Source of the DNA: Candidatus Aerophobota bacterium
Lineage (GTDB): Bacteria; Aerophobota; Aerophobia; Aerophobales; B3-G15
DNA: 25,968 nucleotides
NCBI GenBank assembly: GCA_030615365.1
Contig: JAUWZM010000036.1
Coordinates: 1-25,968, forward strand
Direction of reading: 5' to 3'
Of this stretch, positions 16,765 through 24,324 are shown one piece after another. Made by a program: the position numbers and the translations under genes. Position 1 is the stretch's first letter. Each line of letters starts with the position of its first letter. The notes beneath the pieces were generated by a model. The model saw only the letters and a list, made by a program, of their open reading frames with translations. It was not told the origin of the DNA and ran no database searches.

Positions 16765-16856
16765 TATTTCATTGTCTCCTCATTAAGCGGATAACATTCA
16801 AGCTCACACCCACCGCTATGGATTACCAGCGGGATAGCAGAGCCGGGAGTGTTTTG

Positions 16857-19634
16857 TTAGCGGCTCTTTTTTTCTTCCAAAATACCTGACAGGTCATTTG
16901 GATCAAAAGATATTGCTTCACGCCAGGAGCCAAATCCGCCATGGTTATTAACCGCCTTTATCCACTCTTGCAAATAAGATCGCCTGGTGCGGGCAAGATC
17001 GGTATCCTGGCCTTTTATCTCTAAAATGAGAAAATCTCCGTTTTTTAGTTTTATGATAAAGTCAGGATAGTATTTCCGTACAATTCCTCTGTAGTTGTAT
17101 AAAATAGCAAATCCCAAATGATCGTTCTTTACCCACGCCTCAACATTGTTACTTTTGTCAAGCTGAAAAGCCTCGCTTGCTTCCCAGGTACTGTCCACCA
17201 CTACATGATTTATGTGCGACTTTTGCGTGTATTCACATGGCTTGCTTGTATACCATGTCCGCATCCGACCAGTGCTTCTAATCGGGTTTTCGCTATCAAA
17301 TACGGGCACAACCTTCTCGCTGTTTTCCGCCCTGAGTCCGTTCCAAATATGCTGAACGATCTTATTTATATTGAGCAGAATAAGCACTCTATGTCGTAGC
17401 GGATCCCGGCTGAACAAATCGTCTTTTATTATCAACCTCTTGCTTTGGATAAACCCGTCTACCAGTCGGATTATCTGGGCAAGAAAAAGTCCTTCCGATC
17501 CTTTCCAGCCGATTTTTTCGCTGTTATAAATCCGTTTGGCTGCCTCAAACACAATGGTTTGTATTCTGAATTTTTCTGCAATTCCTTTCAAGTCTATTTC
17601 AGATAATGACGCAGGATTGGGTTTACCGGCTATAATAGCCGCCATTTCGGCCTGTATAACACTCTCATACGGATCAAGATAAATTGGCTCCACCTCATCA
17701 AGATGCAATTCAGGATTGTAGATATGATCTACTCTGATGACATTAGGCCATGATATTTCAAATTCCTGTTTTTCCGGGACCGGCTCAATAGCAGTTTTGG
17801 GTTTGGGTGGCGGTGGCGGTGTACCTTCCCCGCCCTCATGAGGCAAAAAAGTGAAAGGAACGCCAAATATGTTAACATATTCCGCTTCAAACAGACCGTC
17901 TTCCCCAACTTCATAACTTGTCCGACGCAATCCTCGGCCAACAACCTGTTCGCATAAAAGCTGACTTGAAAAGGCCCTGAGACCCATAATTTGTGTTACT
18001 GTTTTAGCGTCCCATCCCTCGGACAACATTCCAACAGATATGATATTTTGAATCTGCTCACCCGGCTTGCCGATCCGACCTACAGTATCGACTTTCTGCC
18101 TCAACAATTCAGCCTGCTGCTGTGTAGTCAGCTTGGTTTCGCCCGCTTCATTAGGCGTTAAATCGAGCGTCGTACTCTCATCCCGGCTTTCAGCTCTTTC
18201 AAGCACCTTACTGTCGATTTGCAGGATCTTTTCAGGATTGCACAGTTCAGGAATCAAAATTTCATTGTGGTCAAAACTGTATTTGACCCTGGCAGATGTT
18301 TCTGTCCGATTTGCCACGGTAATCATTGCCGGTGGCACCTTATGACCAGCCTGTTCCCATTTGTTCTTTGTTTCAAGCCAGTCCTTTCCCAAAAGATAGT
18401 AGGCATTTGTCACCAGGTCCGGCAGTGGTTCTGTATCCTTTGCCTTACGGTTGATATCGTCCTTTACTTCGGGATCCATATAGATATGATAAAGACGCGA
18501 TTTAAGTTCCTGCGTTCTTTTGCTGTCATCCCGGATAACCACCCTCGGGGTTTTTACCAGACCAGATTCAATTGCATCATTCAATCCAAAATCACTGACA
18601 ATCCAGCCGAATAAAGCCTCATCACCCATTTTTTTGCCGGATGGTGCAAAAGGTGTAGCAGAAAAGTCAAAACAGCGAAGTATCCCTCGTGCCTTGTGTA
18701 TTCTATCCAGCCCGCCTACCCAGACCGTTGCCTCTTCAGCACTGTCTTTCATGTCTCGTTGGCGCAGATACTTCCCTTTTGCCTCCTTATTAATCCGCCA
18801 GGCATGATGAGCTTCATCATTGATAACAATCAGGTTCCGATTGTTTACCATCTCTGCCAGCACCTCACGCACATACGCTTCATCGCTTAGAGCGCCTCGT
18901 TTATCAACGCTTTTCTTTTTGGCTATTTGCTGCTCACTTTCCCAGGCCAGTTTATGCCAGTTGATCACCCGTATGCGTCCCAGCCGTAGCCGTTCCATCA
19001 AACCCTGCGGGACAACGCTGAACTCCTGGTAGTAATTATCGGGATTGTTGAACTCCAAAACCGACAAACGACTTTTCACAGTCAGACCCGGCGCCACAAC
19101 CAGCACATTTTTAGAAAATCGGGTATCCTGTCGGTTGGCGATCTTATTCAACACCTGCCAGGCAATAAGCATGGACATAATAACCGTCTTACCTGTACCG
19201 GTGGCCATCTTGCTGCACCAGCGAAAAAACCCACCACCGTCAGTTGGAATATCAATGCCGGTTCTGTCTGCTTCCGGCGCTTCTGTCAACCAAATCAAGG
19301 TTTCAATAGCCTCTAACTGGCAAAAGAAAAACCGGTGGTCTTTGCGTTCCTCAGAGTCCTGCCAGTAGTGAAGCAACCGTCGGGTGATGCCAGTAACACC
19401 AGGGTACTCCTTTTCACGCCACACCTTAACTCTTGGCCGTATTTTCTCCACCAGCTCAATCGGCACAAAAATCCCGGGATCATCAAATGATTTGCTGTCC
19501 GGTGTGGCAACTACATAGCCAGCAGGTCGGTGCCCCTCGCGCTTTTCAAAAACACGGTATTCACGATCGTAATGCCAGTAAAATTCTGGTTCCTTATAAG
19601 GCGAGTTGATTATGAGTTTGTCTATTTGTTTCAT
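16857..19634 (-). CDS. res: Type III restriction endonuclease subunit (Res)
   Basis: Res is the ATP-dependent translocase and nuclease partner of Mod. The 925 residues form a superfamily 2 helicase: motif I MATGTGKT (143-150), motif II DEAH (273-276), motif III FSATP (324-328), motif V around SVGMLSEGWDAKTV and motif VI QVVGRGLR (563-570). The C-terminus carries an intact PD-(D/E)xK nuclease, D858 in YPDFII and E872-x-K874 in LEIKG. A run of five prolines near 608 separates helicase and C-terminal part. The ATG overlaps the stop of the MNT gene by four bases, so translation is coupled. All key motifs are present; the enzyme looks functional. Confidence 0.93.
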   Translation of the reverse strand: MKQIDKLIINSPYKEPEFYWHYDREYRVFEKREGHRPAGYVVATPDSKSFDDPGIFVPIELVEKIRPRVKVWREKEYPGVTGITRRLLHYWQDSEERKDHRFFFCQLEAIETLIWLTEAPEADRTGIDIPTDGGGFFRWCSKMATGTGKTVIMSMLIAWQVLNKIANRQDTRFSKNVLVVAPGLTVKSRLSVLEFNNPDNYYQEFSVVPQGLMERLRLGRIRVINWHKLAWESEQQIAKKKSVDKRGALSDEAYVREVLAEMVNNRNLIVINDEAHHAWRINKEAKGKYLRQRDMKDSAEEATVWVGGLDRIHKARGILRCFDFSATPFAPSGKKMGDEALFGWIVSDFGLNDAIESGLVKTPRVVIRDDSKRTQELKSRLYHIYMDPEVKDDINRKAKDTEPLPDLVTNAYYLLGKDWLETKNKWEQAGHKVPPAMITVANRTETSARVKYSFDHNEILIPELCNPEKILQIDSKVLERAESRDESTTLDLTPNEAGETKLTTQQQAELLRQKVDTVGRIGKPGEQIQNIISVGMLSEGWDAKTVTQIMGLRAFSSQLLCEQVVGRGLRRTSYEVGEDGLFEAEYVNIFGVPFTFLPHEGGEGTPPPPPKPKTAIEPVPEKQEFEISWPNVIRVDHIYNPELHLDEVEPIYLDPYESVIQAEMAAIIAGKPNPASLSEIDLKGIAEKFRIQTIVFEAAKRIYNSEKIGWKGSEGLFLAQIIRLVDGFIQSKRLIIKDDLFSRDPLRHRVLILLNINKIVQHIWNGLRAENSEKVVPVFDSENPIRSTGRMRTWYTSKPCEYTQKSHINHVVVDSTWEASEAFQLDKSNNVEAWVKNDHLGFAILYNYRGIVRKYYPDFIIKLKNGDFLILEIKGQDTDLARTRRSYLQEWIKAVNNHGGFGSWREAISFDPNDLSGILEEKKSR

Positions 19635-19957
19635 TTACTGTTCACTGCCTCTTGATAGTGGACCTCAACAGTTCTTACAACCTCATCTCTAAAGTACCTG
19701 CTTAAATCCTCTGGTGTGCGTAAATCGACTTTATGGCTAAAAGTCTCAGTTAATTCTATCTCCATTCTTGCAATATCAAACAAACCTGGCATATGATTTT
19801 TGTCAAATTCAACAAGGATATCAATATCACTGTCTGGCTTTAATTCACCACACAGAGCTGAACCGAAAAGAGCCATTTTGGTTATATGGTTATCCCGGCA
19901 AAATTTTTCCAAATTCGCTTTAGGAAAATGATCCGTTAGCTTAAACATACTGCTCAC
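19631..19957 (-). CDS. Minimal nucleotidyltransferase (MNT/MntA-like) inside the R-M operon
   Basis: This 108-residue protein is a minimal DNA-polymerase-beta-like nucleotidyltransferase with GS at 32-33, D44 and D46 in PDSDIDILVEF and a third acidic residue D78 in HKVDLRTP. In MntA-HepT pairs such proteins act as antitoxins that AMPylate a HEPN RNase. No HEPN gene lies next to it. It starts four bases after the mod stop, with AAAGGTGAG before the ATG, and overlaps res by four bases. Its role in the R-M operon is unknown: it might modify Res or Mod, or be an orphan antitoxin. Confidence 0.88.
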   Translation of the reverse strand: MSSMFKLTDHFPKANLEKFCRDNHITKMALFGSALCGELKPDSDIDILVEFDKNHMPGLFDIARMEIELTETFSHKVDLRTPEDLSRYFRDEVVRTVEVHYQEAVNSK

Positions 19958-19961
19958 CTTT

Positions 19962-22466
19962 CTATAATGAGATAACTCTTAAACTTTCAATGCCCCGGTC
20001 ATCTATGATTTTCACGGCTATCTTTGCGTTATCGCCCTTTTCAAAAGGAAGGGAGAGGGTTCCTTCAAATGACCCTATCTTCTCCTGGTCTATTTGTGCT
20101 TTCAGGTTTTTAGCAAGTTTTGCCCATCCATCTTTGGCACCTGCCATGGGAAAGAAAACCTGCGAAGGAAACAGGCTACGGTCATCATAGTTAGTATCCA
20201 GAAGCCACATAGCAATATTGCCTTTGCCACCGGAATCCACATTGCCAGTTCTCGGGTTGTAGTAATCAAAACCAAGGACCTTCACCTGATACTTGCCTTT
20301 ATCATCGCCTGTGGCAATTTCTCTTATTTCCACATCCGGCTGCCCGATCAGCCAGAAACTATCATTACTGGACCGTTTCTTCTTTAAATCATCGGTGAAC
20401 AGATCAGCGTTCATCTGCACTTTCAAAAGCTGCATCCCGGCAATTTCCGGTTTCAGCTCATCAATATCCTTGGCCGCTTCATCATCAAACTGGAAGGCAC
20501 AAAATAGCAGAATATCCGGCTTGAATGCCCGGGCCTCCTGCCAGGCATTCTCCACCGTACGTTGTTCAAGCGGAGCGTGTTCTGGGCCGAATACCAGGAA
20601 CACCTTTTGGGGATTATCCTCTTTTGTCTCTGCTTTACACTGAATCCAGCGGGTACCGCTCATCGGTTCCACGCGAATAAATTCCAGTTTTTTGCCGCCT
20701 TTGGCGCGCACACCTGTTCTAAGAAGCTCGTCCCGCCACTGCGCCTGGCGCAATGTTTCACCGGAACGGGTCACGCTCTCGCCGTTGCCCTGGTTCTCTT
20801 TTTCGATCTCTTCCAAGGACCTGGCATGAAGGGAAGGTACCGCTTCAACTGTAAAGGGGCCGCTCACACGGGTTTTCTTGTGGTCAGTCTGTGGCTGATC
20901 GTAAAGGGTTTCTTCTTTGGGTGGCTCGTTGTTGGCAATGGATTTCAAGGTGATATGGGGCACAGTCTTGTACACAAAACCGCTTCCCACACCTTCATGA
21001 GGATAGGCAAGCTGGTAATAATCGAAATTAGCGGTCATCAGGCGCTGTTTAGCAAGGGTTAATGCCACACGGGAGGTGTCACAGGTGATCCAGCGACGTC
21101 CCCATTGTTCGGCAACATAGGCGGTTGTTCCTGAGCCACAGGTTGGGTCAAGGACAAGATCGCCTGGATCGGTGGTCATGAGGAGACAGCGCTGGATGGC
21201 CTGATATGCCGTTTGAACTACATATACTCGACTTACCTCTCCTCGAGTATCCATCCATACATTGCTAATTTCACTTACAGGATAATCATATAGATATAAT
21301 TTATATCGTAAAGTGTTTTTTTGACCAAAAATCCTATTCTTTTTCATCAAAACATCCATACCATTTTTAGTTGTGACCCAACTTTTTCCTGCAGTGGGAT
21401 TAAATTCTTTCCCATCGATAAAAACTGGGAAATCCATAGATTGTGCATAACCGGAAGATCTCACATCCATAGGCAAAAAGAGTTTAATTTTTTCTTCTTT
21501 AATAAAGGTAGGGTTCATCTCTTTCTTCCTTAAGGAACGTATTGTTCCATCTTGGAATTCTCTCCAATTATAGAGTGAATTTTCATCAATTTTTTTTTGC
21601 TTAAACAGTTTTTTATACTTTATTCGCGAAATGTCCTTACAGTACCAAATAATATAGTCACAAGGATCGAATAACTTTTTAGAGCCTAAAGGCATATTCT
21701 TTTTTGCAAAAATTATTTCTGAGAAAAAATTTTCAACACCAAAAACTTCGTCCAACAAGTTCCTAATTAGATGCACATTCTCATCCGAAATCTGCACAAA
21801 CACACTTCCGCTTTCATCTAACAGTTCCCTTGCCAAAAGGAGTCTGTCCCTTAGATAGGTTAGATACGAATGTATTCCCAGCTCCCAGGTATCCCGGAAG
21901 GCTTTGATCATTTCCGGTTCAGCAGTTAAATCCTCATCTTTTCTGTCTTTCACATCCCGCTTATTGACAAAGGGTTGAAAATTGGAGCCGTATTTGATGC
22001 CGTAGGGCGGATCAATATAAATCATCTGCACCTTGCCTGCCATACCTTCCTTTTCCAAAAGCGAGTTCATCACCAAAAGTGAATCCCCGGCAATCAAACG
22101 GTTGCTCCATCCTTCCTTGTGCTTATAAAACTCGATTGCCTCCCGAAGCGGTTTTTTGTCCATGTCAAAGAACGACATCTGCAAGGGTCCAGTCTCCTCT
22201 TTTCTGACGTTTTCAATAATCGTTTTCGGATCTATCCGCTCGTGAACATGAAGACTCTGTATCGGCACTTCAAAGGACGTATGCTCCGCCTTGCCCGCCC
22301 ACTGAAGCCGGGGGTCAAGATGGGGGTCATACTCATACGTCTTTTTTTCAGTTGAATAAGGCTCTGTATTTTCAGATACCAAGCCAACCGGCGGGTTGTT
22401 CAGCCGTTTCTTGTCGGAATGGTCATATTGTTCAATGTTTTTCTTTGATTTCTTTTTTCTTACCAT
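19962..22466 (-). CDS. mod: Type III DNA methyltransferase (Mod), N6-adenine, beta class
   Basis: Mod recognises the target site, methylates adenine and is needed by Res for cleavage. The 834 residues show the beta-class order: catalytic DPPY (152-155, in MIYIDPPYGIKYGSNF) first, SAM-binding DPTCGSGTTA (440-449) later, with the target-recognition domain (about 245-410) between. The C-terminal third (from about 520) is the Res-interaction region seen in this long subfamily. The target-recognition part is markedly AT-rich compared with both sides, suggesting a swapped domain. The start at 22466 is the only good one before a Lys-rich leader. I see no obvious homopolymer or tandem repeat tract in the reading frame that would make it phase-variable. 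Confidence 0.94.
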   Translation of the reverse strand: MVRKKKSKKNIEQYDHSDKKRLNNPPVGLVSENTEPYSTEKKTYEYDPHLDPRLQWAGKAEHTSFEVPIQSLHVHERIDPKTIIENVRKEETGPLQMSFFDMDKKPLREAIEFYKHKEGWSNRLIAGDSLLVMNSLLEKEGMAGKVQMIYIDPPYGIKYGSNFQPFVNKRDVKDRKDEDLTAEPEMIKAFRDTWELGIHSYLTYLRDRLLLARELLDESGSVFVQISDENVHLIRNLLDEVFGVENFFSEIIFAKKNMPLGSKKLFDPCDYIIWYCKDISRIKYKKLFKQKKIDENSLYNWREFQDGTIRSLRKKEMNPTFIKEEKIKLFLPMDVRSSGYAQSMDFPVFIDGKEFNPTAGKSWVTTKNGMDVLMKKNRIFGQKNTLRYKLYLYDYPVSEISNVWMDTRGEVSRVYVVQTAYQAIQRCLLMTTDPGDLVLDPTCGSGTTAYVAEQWGRRWITCDTSRVALTLAKQRLMTANFDYYQLAYPHEGVGSGFVYKTVPHITLKSIANNEPPKEETLYDQPQTDHKKTRVSGPFTVEAVPSLHARSLEEIEKENQGNGESVTRSGETLRQAQWRDELLRTGVRAKGGKKLEFIRVEPMSGTRWIQCKAETKEDNPQKVFLVFGPEHAPLEQRTVENAWQEARAFKPDILLFCAFQFDDEAAKDIDELKPEIAGMQLLKVQMNADLFTDDLKKKRSSNDSFWLIGQPDVEIREIATGDDKGKYQVKVLGFDYYNPRTGNVDSGGKGNIAMWLLDTNYDDRSLFPSQVFFPMAGAKDGWAKLAKNLKAQIDQEKIGSFEGTLSLPFEKGDNAKIAVKIIDDRGIESLRVISL
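21233..21734 (-). other. Target-recognition domain of mod, AT-rich patch
   Basis: Residues about 245-412 of Mod fall here. By hand count 21241-21720 has 149 G+C of 480 bases (31%), against 69 of 120 (57%) in 21061-21180 and 51 of 120 (about 43%) in 21961-22080. Rare-codon-like AT-rich content is confined to the segment between the two conserved methyltransferase motifs, as expected from exchange of a recognition domain. Confidence 0.65.
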
Positions 22467-22475
22467 TTCTTTACC

Positions 22476-22625
22476 TCATCTTTTTAGTGCCACTGACATT
22501 GTGACTGATGCGGCCTCAAACAAAGAATTATTATCCCGAAAGTTGCTTTCACGATTTCTACATCCTGCGAGGAACTCATAAACCGCGTAACGGTCCGTAT
22601 CAGCCAATTGTTGTGCTGTATTATT
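22476..22625 (-). pseudogene. 3' scrap of a possible Gfo/Idh/MocA-type oxidoreductase
   Basis: Between the chaperone gene and mod, the - strand keeps a protein-like frame of about 48 residues with no start (…DRYAVYEFLAGCRNRE…LFEAASVTMSVALKR, stop at 22476). The pattern xxAVxxFLxxxRN…ALxxSVxMxxALK resembles the C-terminal helix region of sugar oxidoreductases of the Gfo/Idh/MocA family. The frame begins right where the chaperone gene ends, suggesting that the TAC module landed in or replaced the rest of an older gene. The identification is tentative. Confidence 0.35.
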
Positions 22626-23098
22626 CAAGTTTTTTTACTATTTTTGATTACATTGAGTGGATTGATAAGAGGAAGTAAAATTTTTTTATAGTATTTATTT
22701 GTATTAAGAACAACTAACATACCTCGCGTGCCTGAAACTGCGATACCTAAAAATGAGGCCATTACTTCATCAGGTATAAAATATTCATTTTTATCATTTG
22801 GTGGGAACACTTTTACAAAATCTTTAACCTTAAACTTATGGGAAGTAGCAATCCCAAATAATTCTTCTTTCCTGCCGTCCTCTGTATGGTAAGATTCTAT
22901 TTTTACTATTAACTCAATGGTGCCACTCGAATTGTCGATAGCTACATGGAAAGCAAGCTGAAAAAGGACATTGCTTTTTTTTAACTTGTCTTTAAAAGGA
23001 CGATTTTCAATATCATTTTCAAAATAACTAATTTTTCTTGCTTCGGTTAGGTTATATTGAAAAGTTAATTTTTCTGATTTTTTCTTTTTGTCAACCAT
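22625..23098 (-). CDS. SecB-like chaperone of a toxin-antitoxin-chaperone module
   Basis: SecB-like chaperones in TAC modules hold the antitoxin in a folded, protease-resistant state so that it can inhibit the toxin. The 157 residues are close to SecB length (about 155). The central strand-rich part (VLFQLAFHVAIDNSSG…IELIVKIESYH, ELFGIATSHKFKVKDF) and the helix near the C-terminus with IAVSGTRGMLVVLNT followed by ILLPLINPLNVI match the SecB-like fold pattern (IAxSxxRGxL…LPxxxP). Position directly after a HigA-like antitoxin supports the call. GGAG lies nine bases before the ATG. A plain hypothetical protein is the alternative; a structure prediction would decide. Confidence 0.68.
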   Translation of the reverse strand: MVDKKKKSEKLTFQYNLTEARKISYFENDIENRPFKDKLKKSNVLFQLAFHVAIDNSSGTIELIVKIESYHTEDGRKEELFGIATSHKFKVKDFVKVFPPNDKNEYFIPDEVMASFLGIAVSGTRGMLVVLNTNKYYKKILLPLINPLNVIKNSKKT

Positions 23099-23113
23099 CT
23101 CAAAAACTCCTAA

Positions 23114-23572
23114 TCAGCAAGGCATCACTTCTTTACGATCCAATTCTATGTAAGAATTATCAACAACAATCTCCATGTCTTTGTACTTAGATTTTTTGGA
23201 AGTCAGGCGTATACCCTGCCAAGTTGAGTTAGGCATTACAGGAACGTAAAATGTCTGCTTAATTATTTTTTTACTTTTATATTTCTCTAAATCATCAGTA
23301 GAGATATTGAGGTCAATACCAATCACATCCGCAATTTCTACCATCTTTTTCACTGTTAAATTTGGAGTTTTATTAAACATTTGTGAAATCGAAGCGCGCG
23401 ATTTACCAAGCTTTCTTGCCAAATCAGCTTTTGATATATTTTTTTCTTCCATATATGTGAGGACAATATGATAGAATTCATGGATTAGCCCCCAAGCTTT
23501 TTGATTTGGAGTCAGAGGATCTCCAAAAAACCTATCAATATCCTTGTATTCTTTTTTCGAACTCACCTTCAT
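23114..23572 (-). CDS. higA: HigA-like XRE antitoxin with C-terminal chaperone-addiction-like tail
   Basis: A Cro/C1-type helix-turn-helix (about residues 33-90 from the chosen start; ISKADLARKLGKSRASISQM) identifies it as the antitoxin and autorepressor. After the HTH a tail of about 60 residues follows (FYVPVMPNSTWQGI…EIVVDNSYIELDRK), unusual for plain HigA but expected for the chaperone addiction domain of TAC antitoxins. The start is uncertain: the ATG at 23572 has AAGGAG only two bases away, a GTG at 23566 has it at eight bases, and an ATG at 23611 is also in frame. With 23572 it overlaps the toxin by 38 bases. The stop is 15 bases before the SecB-like gene. Confidence 0.8.
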   Translation of the reverse strand: MKVSSKKEYKDIDRFFGDPLTPNQKAWGLIHEFYHIVLTYMEEKNISKADLARKLGKSRASISQMFNKTPNLTVKKMVEIADVIGIDLNISTDDLEKYKSKKIIKQTFYVPVMPNSTWQGIRLTSKKSKYKDMEIVVDNSYIELDRKEVMPC

Positions 23573-23942
23573 ATCTCCTTTTCTGCATTTCAATGTCTTT
23601 ATAAAATGCATCTCCTAAACTGTCAGCTTTCTTCTTTGAATATCGAAAGAGTATGATGTTATTCCCAAATTTTATGAAGAAAAAAAATCTATAACCTTTT
23701 GGTTTAAGCTCACCATATGCATATTTACGAAGACGCCATCTAATTTTAGGAGACTTGAAATTCTCAACGGTTGCCATTTTAATAATTAAGTCTTTCACTT
23801 GATCCATTGTTCCAATTGGCATACTCTGGAAACCATCCATAACTTGAGATCTTCCATTTTCAATAATATAGAAAACCCTAAATATGTGATTCTCTTTTGA
23901 AGGGAGGGTTAATTCTCTAAATTCAATGTTACCTTCATCCAT
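23535..23942 (-). CDS. higB: HigB/RelE-like toxin (Gp49/DUF891 type)
   Basis: The 135-residue, lysine/arginine-rich protein (first gene of the module) has the RelE/HigB pattern: a first strand FRVFYIIENGRSQ, two helices (TMDQVKDLIIKMATVEN), the segment SPKIRWRLRKYAYGELKP, the core strands GYRFFFFIKFGNNIILFRYSKKKAD and a C-terminal helix (FYKDIEMQKRRYEGEF). Such toxins cut mRNA on the ribosome. The order toxin-antitoxin is typical of higBA. The ATG at 23942 has no Shine-Dalgarno and the -10 box ends only four bases upstream, so the message may be leaderless. Confidence 0.8.
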   Translation of the reverse strand: MDEGNIEFRELTLPSKENHIFRVFYIIENGRSQVMDGFQSMPIGTMDQVKDLIIKMATVENFKSPKIRWRLRKYAYGELKPKGYRFFFFIKFGNNIILFRYSKKKADSLGDAFYKDIEMQKRRYEGEFEKRIQGY

Positions 23943-23946
23943 TAAT

Positions 23947-23974
23947 ATGTTAACCTATAAATTAACAATGTCAA
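23947..23974 (-). promoter_or_regulatory. Promoter and candidate operator of the TAC operon
   Basis: On the - strand TTGACA (23969-23974), 16 bases, then TAACAT (23947-23952, four of six positions). An inverted repeat GTTAA (23949-23953) / TTAAC (23962-23966) spans the spacer and the -10 box, a sensible place for HigA to repress its own operon. Transcription would begin at or within a few bases of the toxin ATG. Confidence 0.55.
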
Positions 23975-23991
23975 GTCCTTTTTTACCAGCA

Positions 23992-24129
23992 TAACCTGGA
24001 GATAGGTGATGGTCGTGCCCTCAATGGTGGTGGTGGGTTCTTCCGCGGAGGGATTCCCGTCCATCACATCGGAAAAGCTGGGACTGGCTACCACGAGCAG
24101 CATGGTAGTACATAAACGAATACTCTCAT
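23992..24129 (-). pseudogene. Truncated and frameshifted 5' end of a secreted protein gene
   Basis: GAGGAG precedes an ATG at 24129, but that frame stops after 13 codons. A shift of one frame gives a credible signal-peptide-like sequence (SIRLCTTMLLVVASPSFSDV) and a soluble start (DGNPSAEEPTTTIEGTTITY), which then runs into the AT-rich TAC promoter and loses coherence near 24000. Its G+C is clearly higher than that of the TAC genes next door. I read it as the remnant of a gene cut by arrival of the TAC module; the family is unknown. Confidence 0.4.
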
Positions 24130-24150
24130 TCGTCGTAACTCCTCTATCTA

Positions 24151-24170
24151 TTGAGCTTTGCAAAGCTCAA
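24151..24170. promoter_or_regulatory. Perfect 20-bp palindrome
   Basis: TTGAGCTTTG is followed immediately by its exact reverse complement CAAAGCTCAA with no spacer. It lies about 20-40 bases downstream of the predicted start of transcription from the promoter at 24198-24225 and upstream of the broken secreted-protein gene, a position fitting a repressor operator. Confidence 0.55.
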
Positions 24171-24197
24171 CCCTAACATCTTACTATACAGAATTCC

Positions 24198-24225
24198 ATA
24201 GTAGCAAGGTGTATCAGCATGTCAA
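24198..24225 (-). promoter_or_regulatory. Promoter upstream of the broken secreted-protein gene
   Basis: On the - strand TTGACA (24220-24225), 16 bases, TACTAT (24198-24203). It would transcribe through the palindrome, the gene remnant and possibly on into the TAC operon. Confidence 0.5.
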
Positions 24226-24324
24226 GGTAAATTATCTGAAATTCAATCAGATTACTTTTCAAAAAACCTTATAAGATGATAACATTCTATATGATACAGA
24301 AAATAACGAGGTATATTGCTGTTA

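Noticed and set aside
18067..18807. Several + strand frames opposite res
   Set aside because: Shadow frames of a long, motif-complete helicase gene.
19631..19957. MntA-HepT toxin-antitoxin pair
   Set aside because: The MNT half is clear but neither neighbour (mod, res) nor any small gene nearby has the HEPN RxxxxH pattern.
19962..22466. Phase-variable mod (phasevarion)
   Set aside because: No long homopolymer or tandem tetra/pentanucleotide tract in the frame; the longest T-run (about nine at 21590-21598) is short and inside an AT-rich patch, so slippage is possible but not supported.
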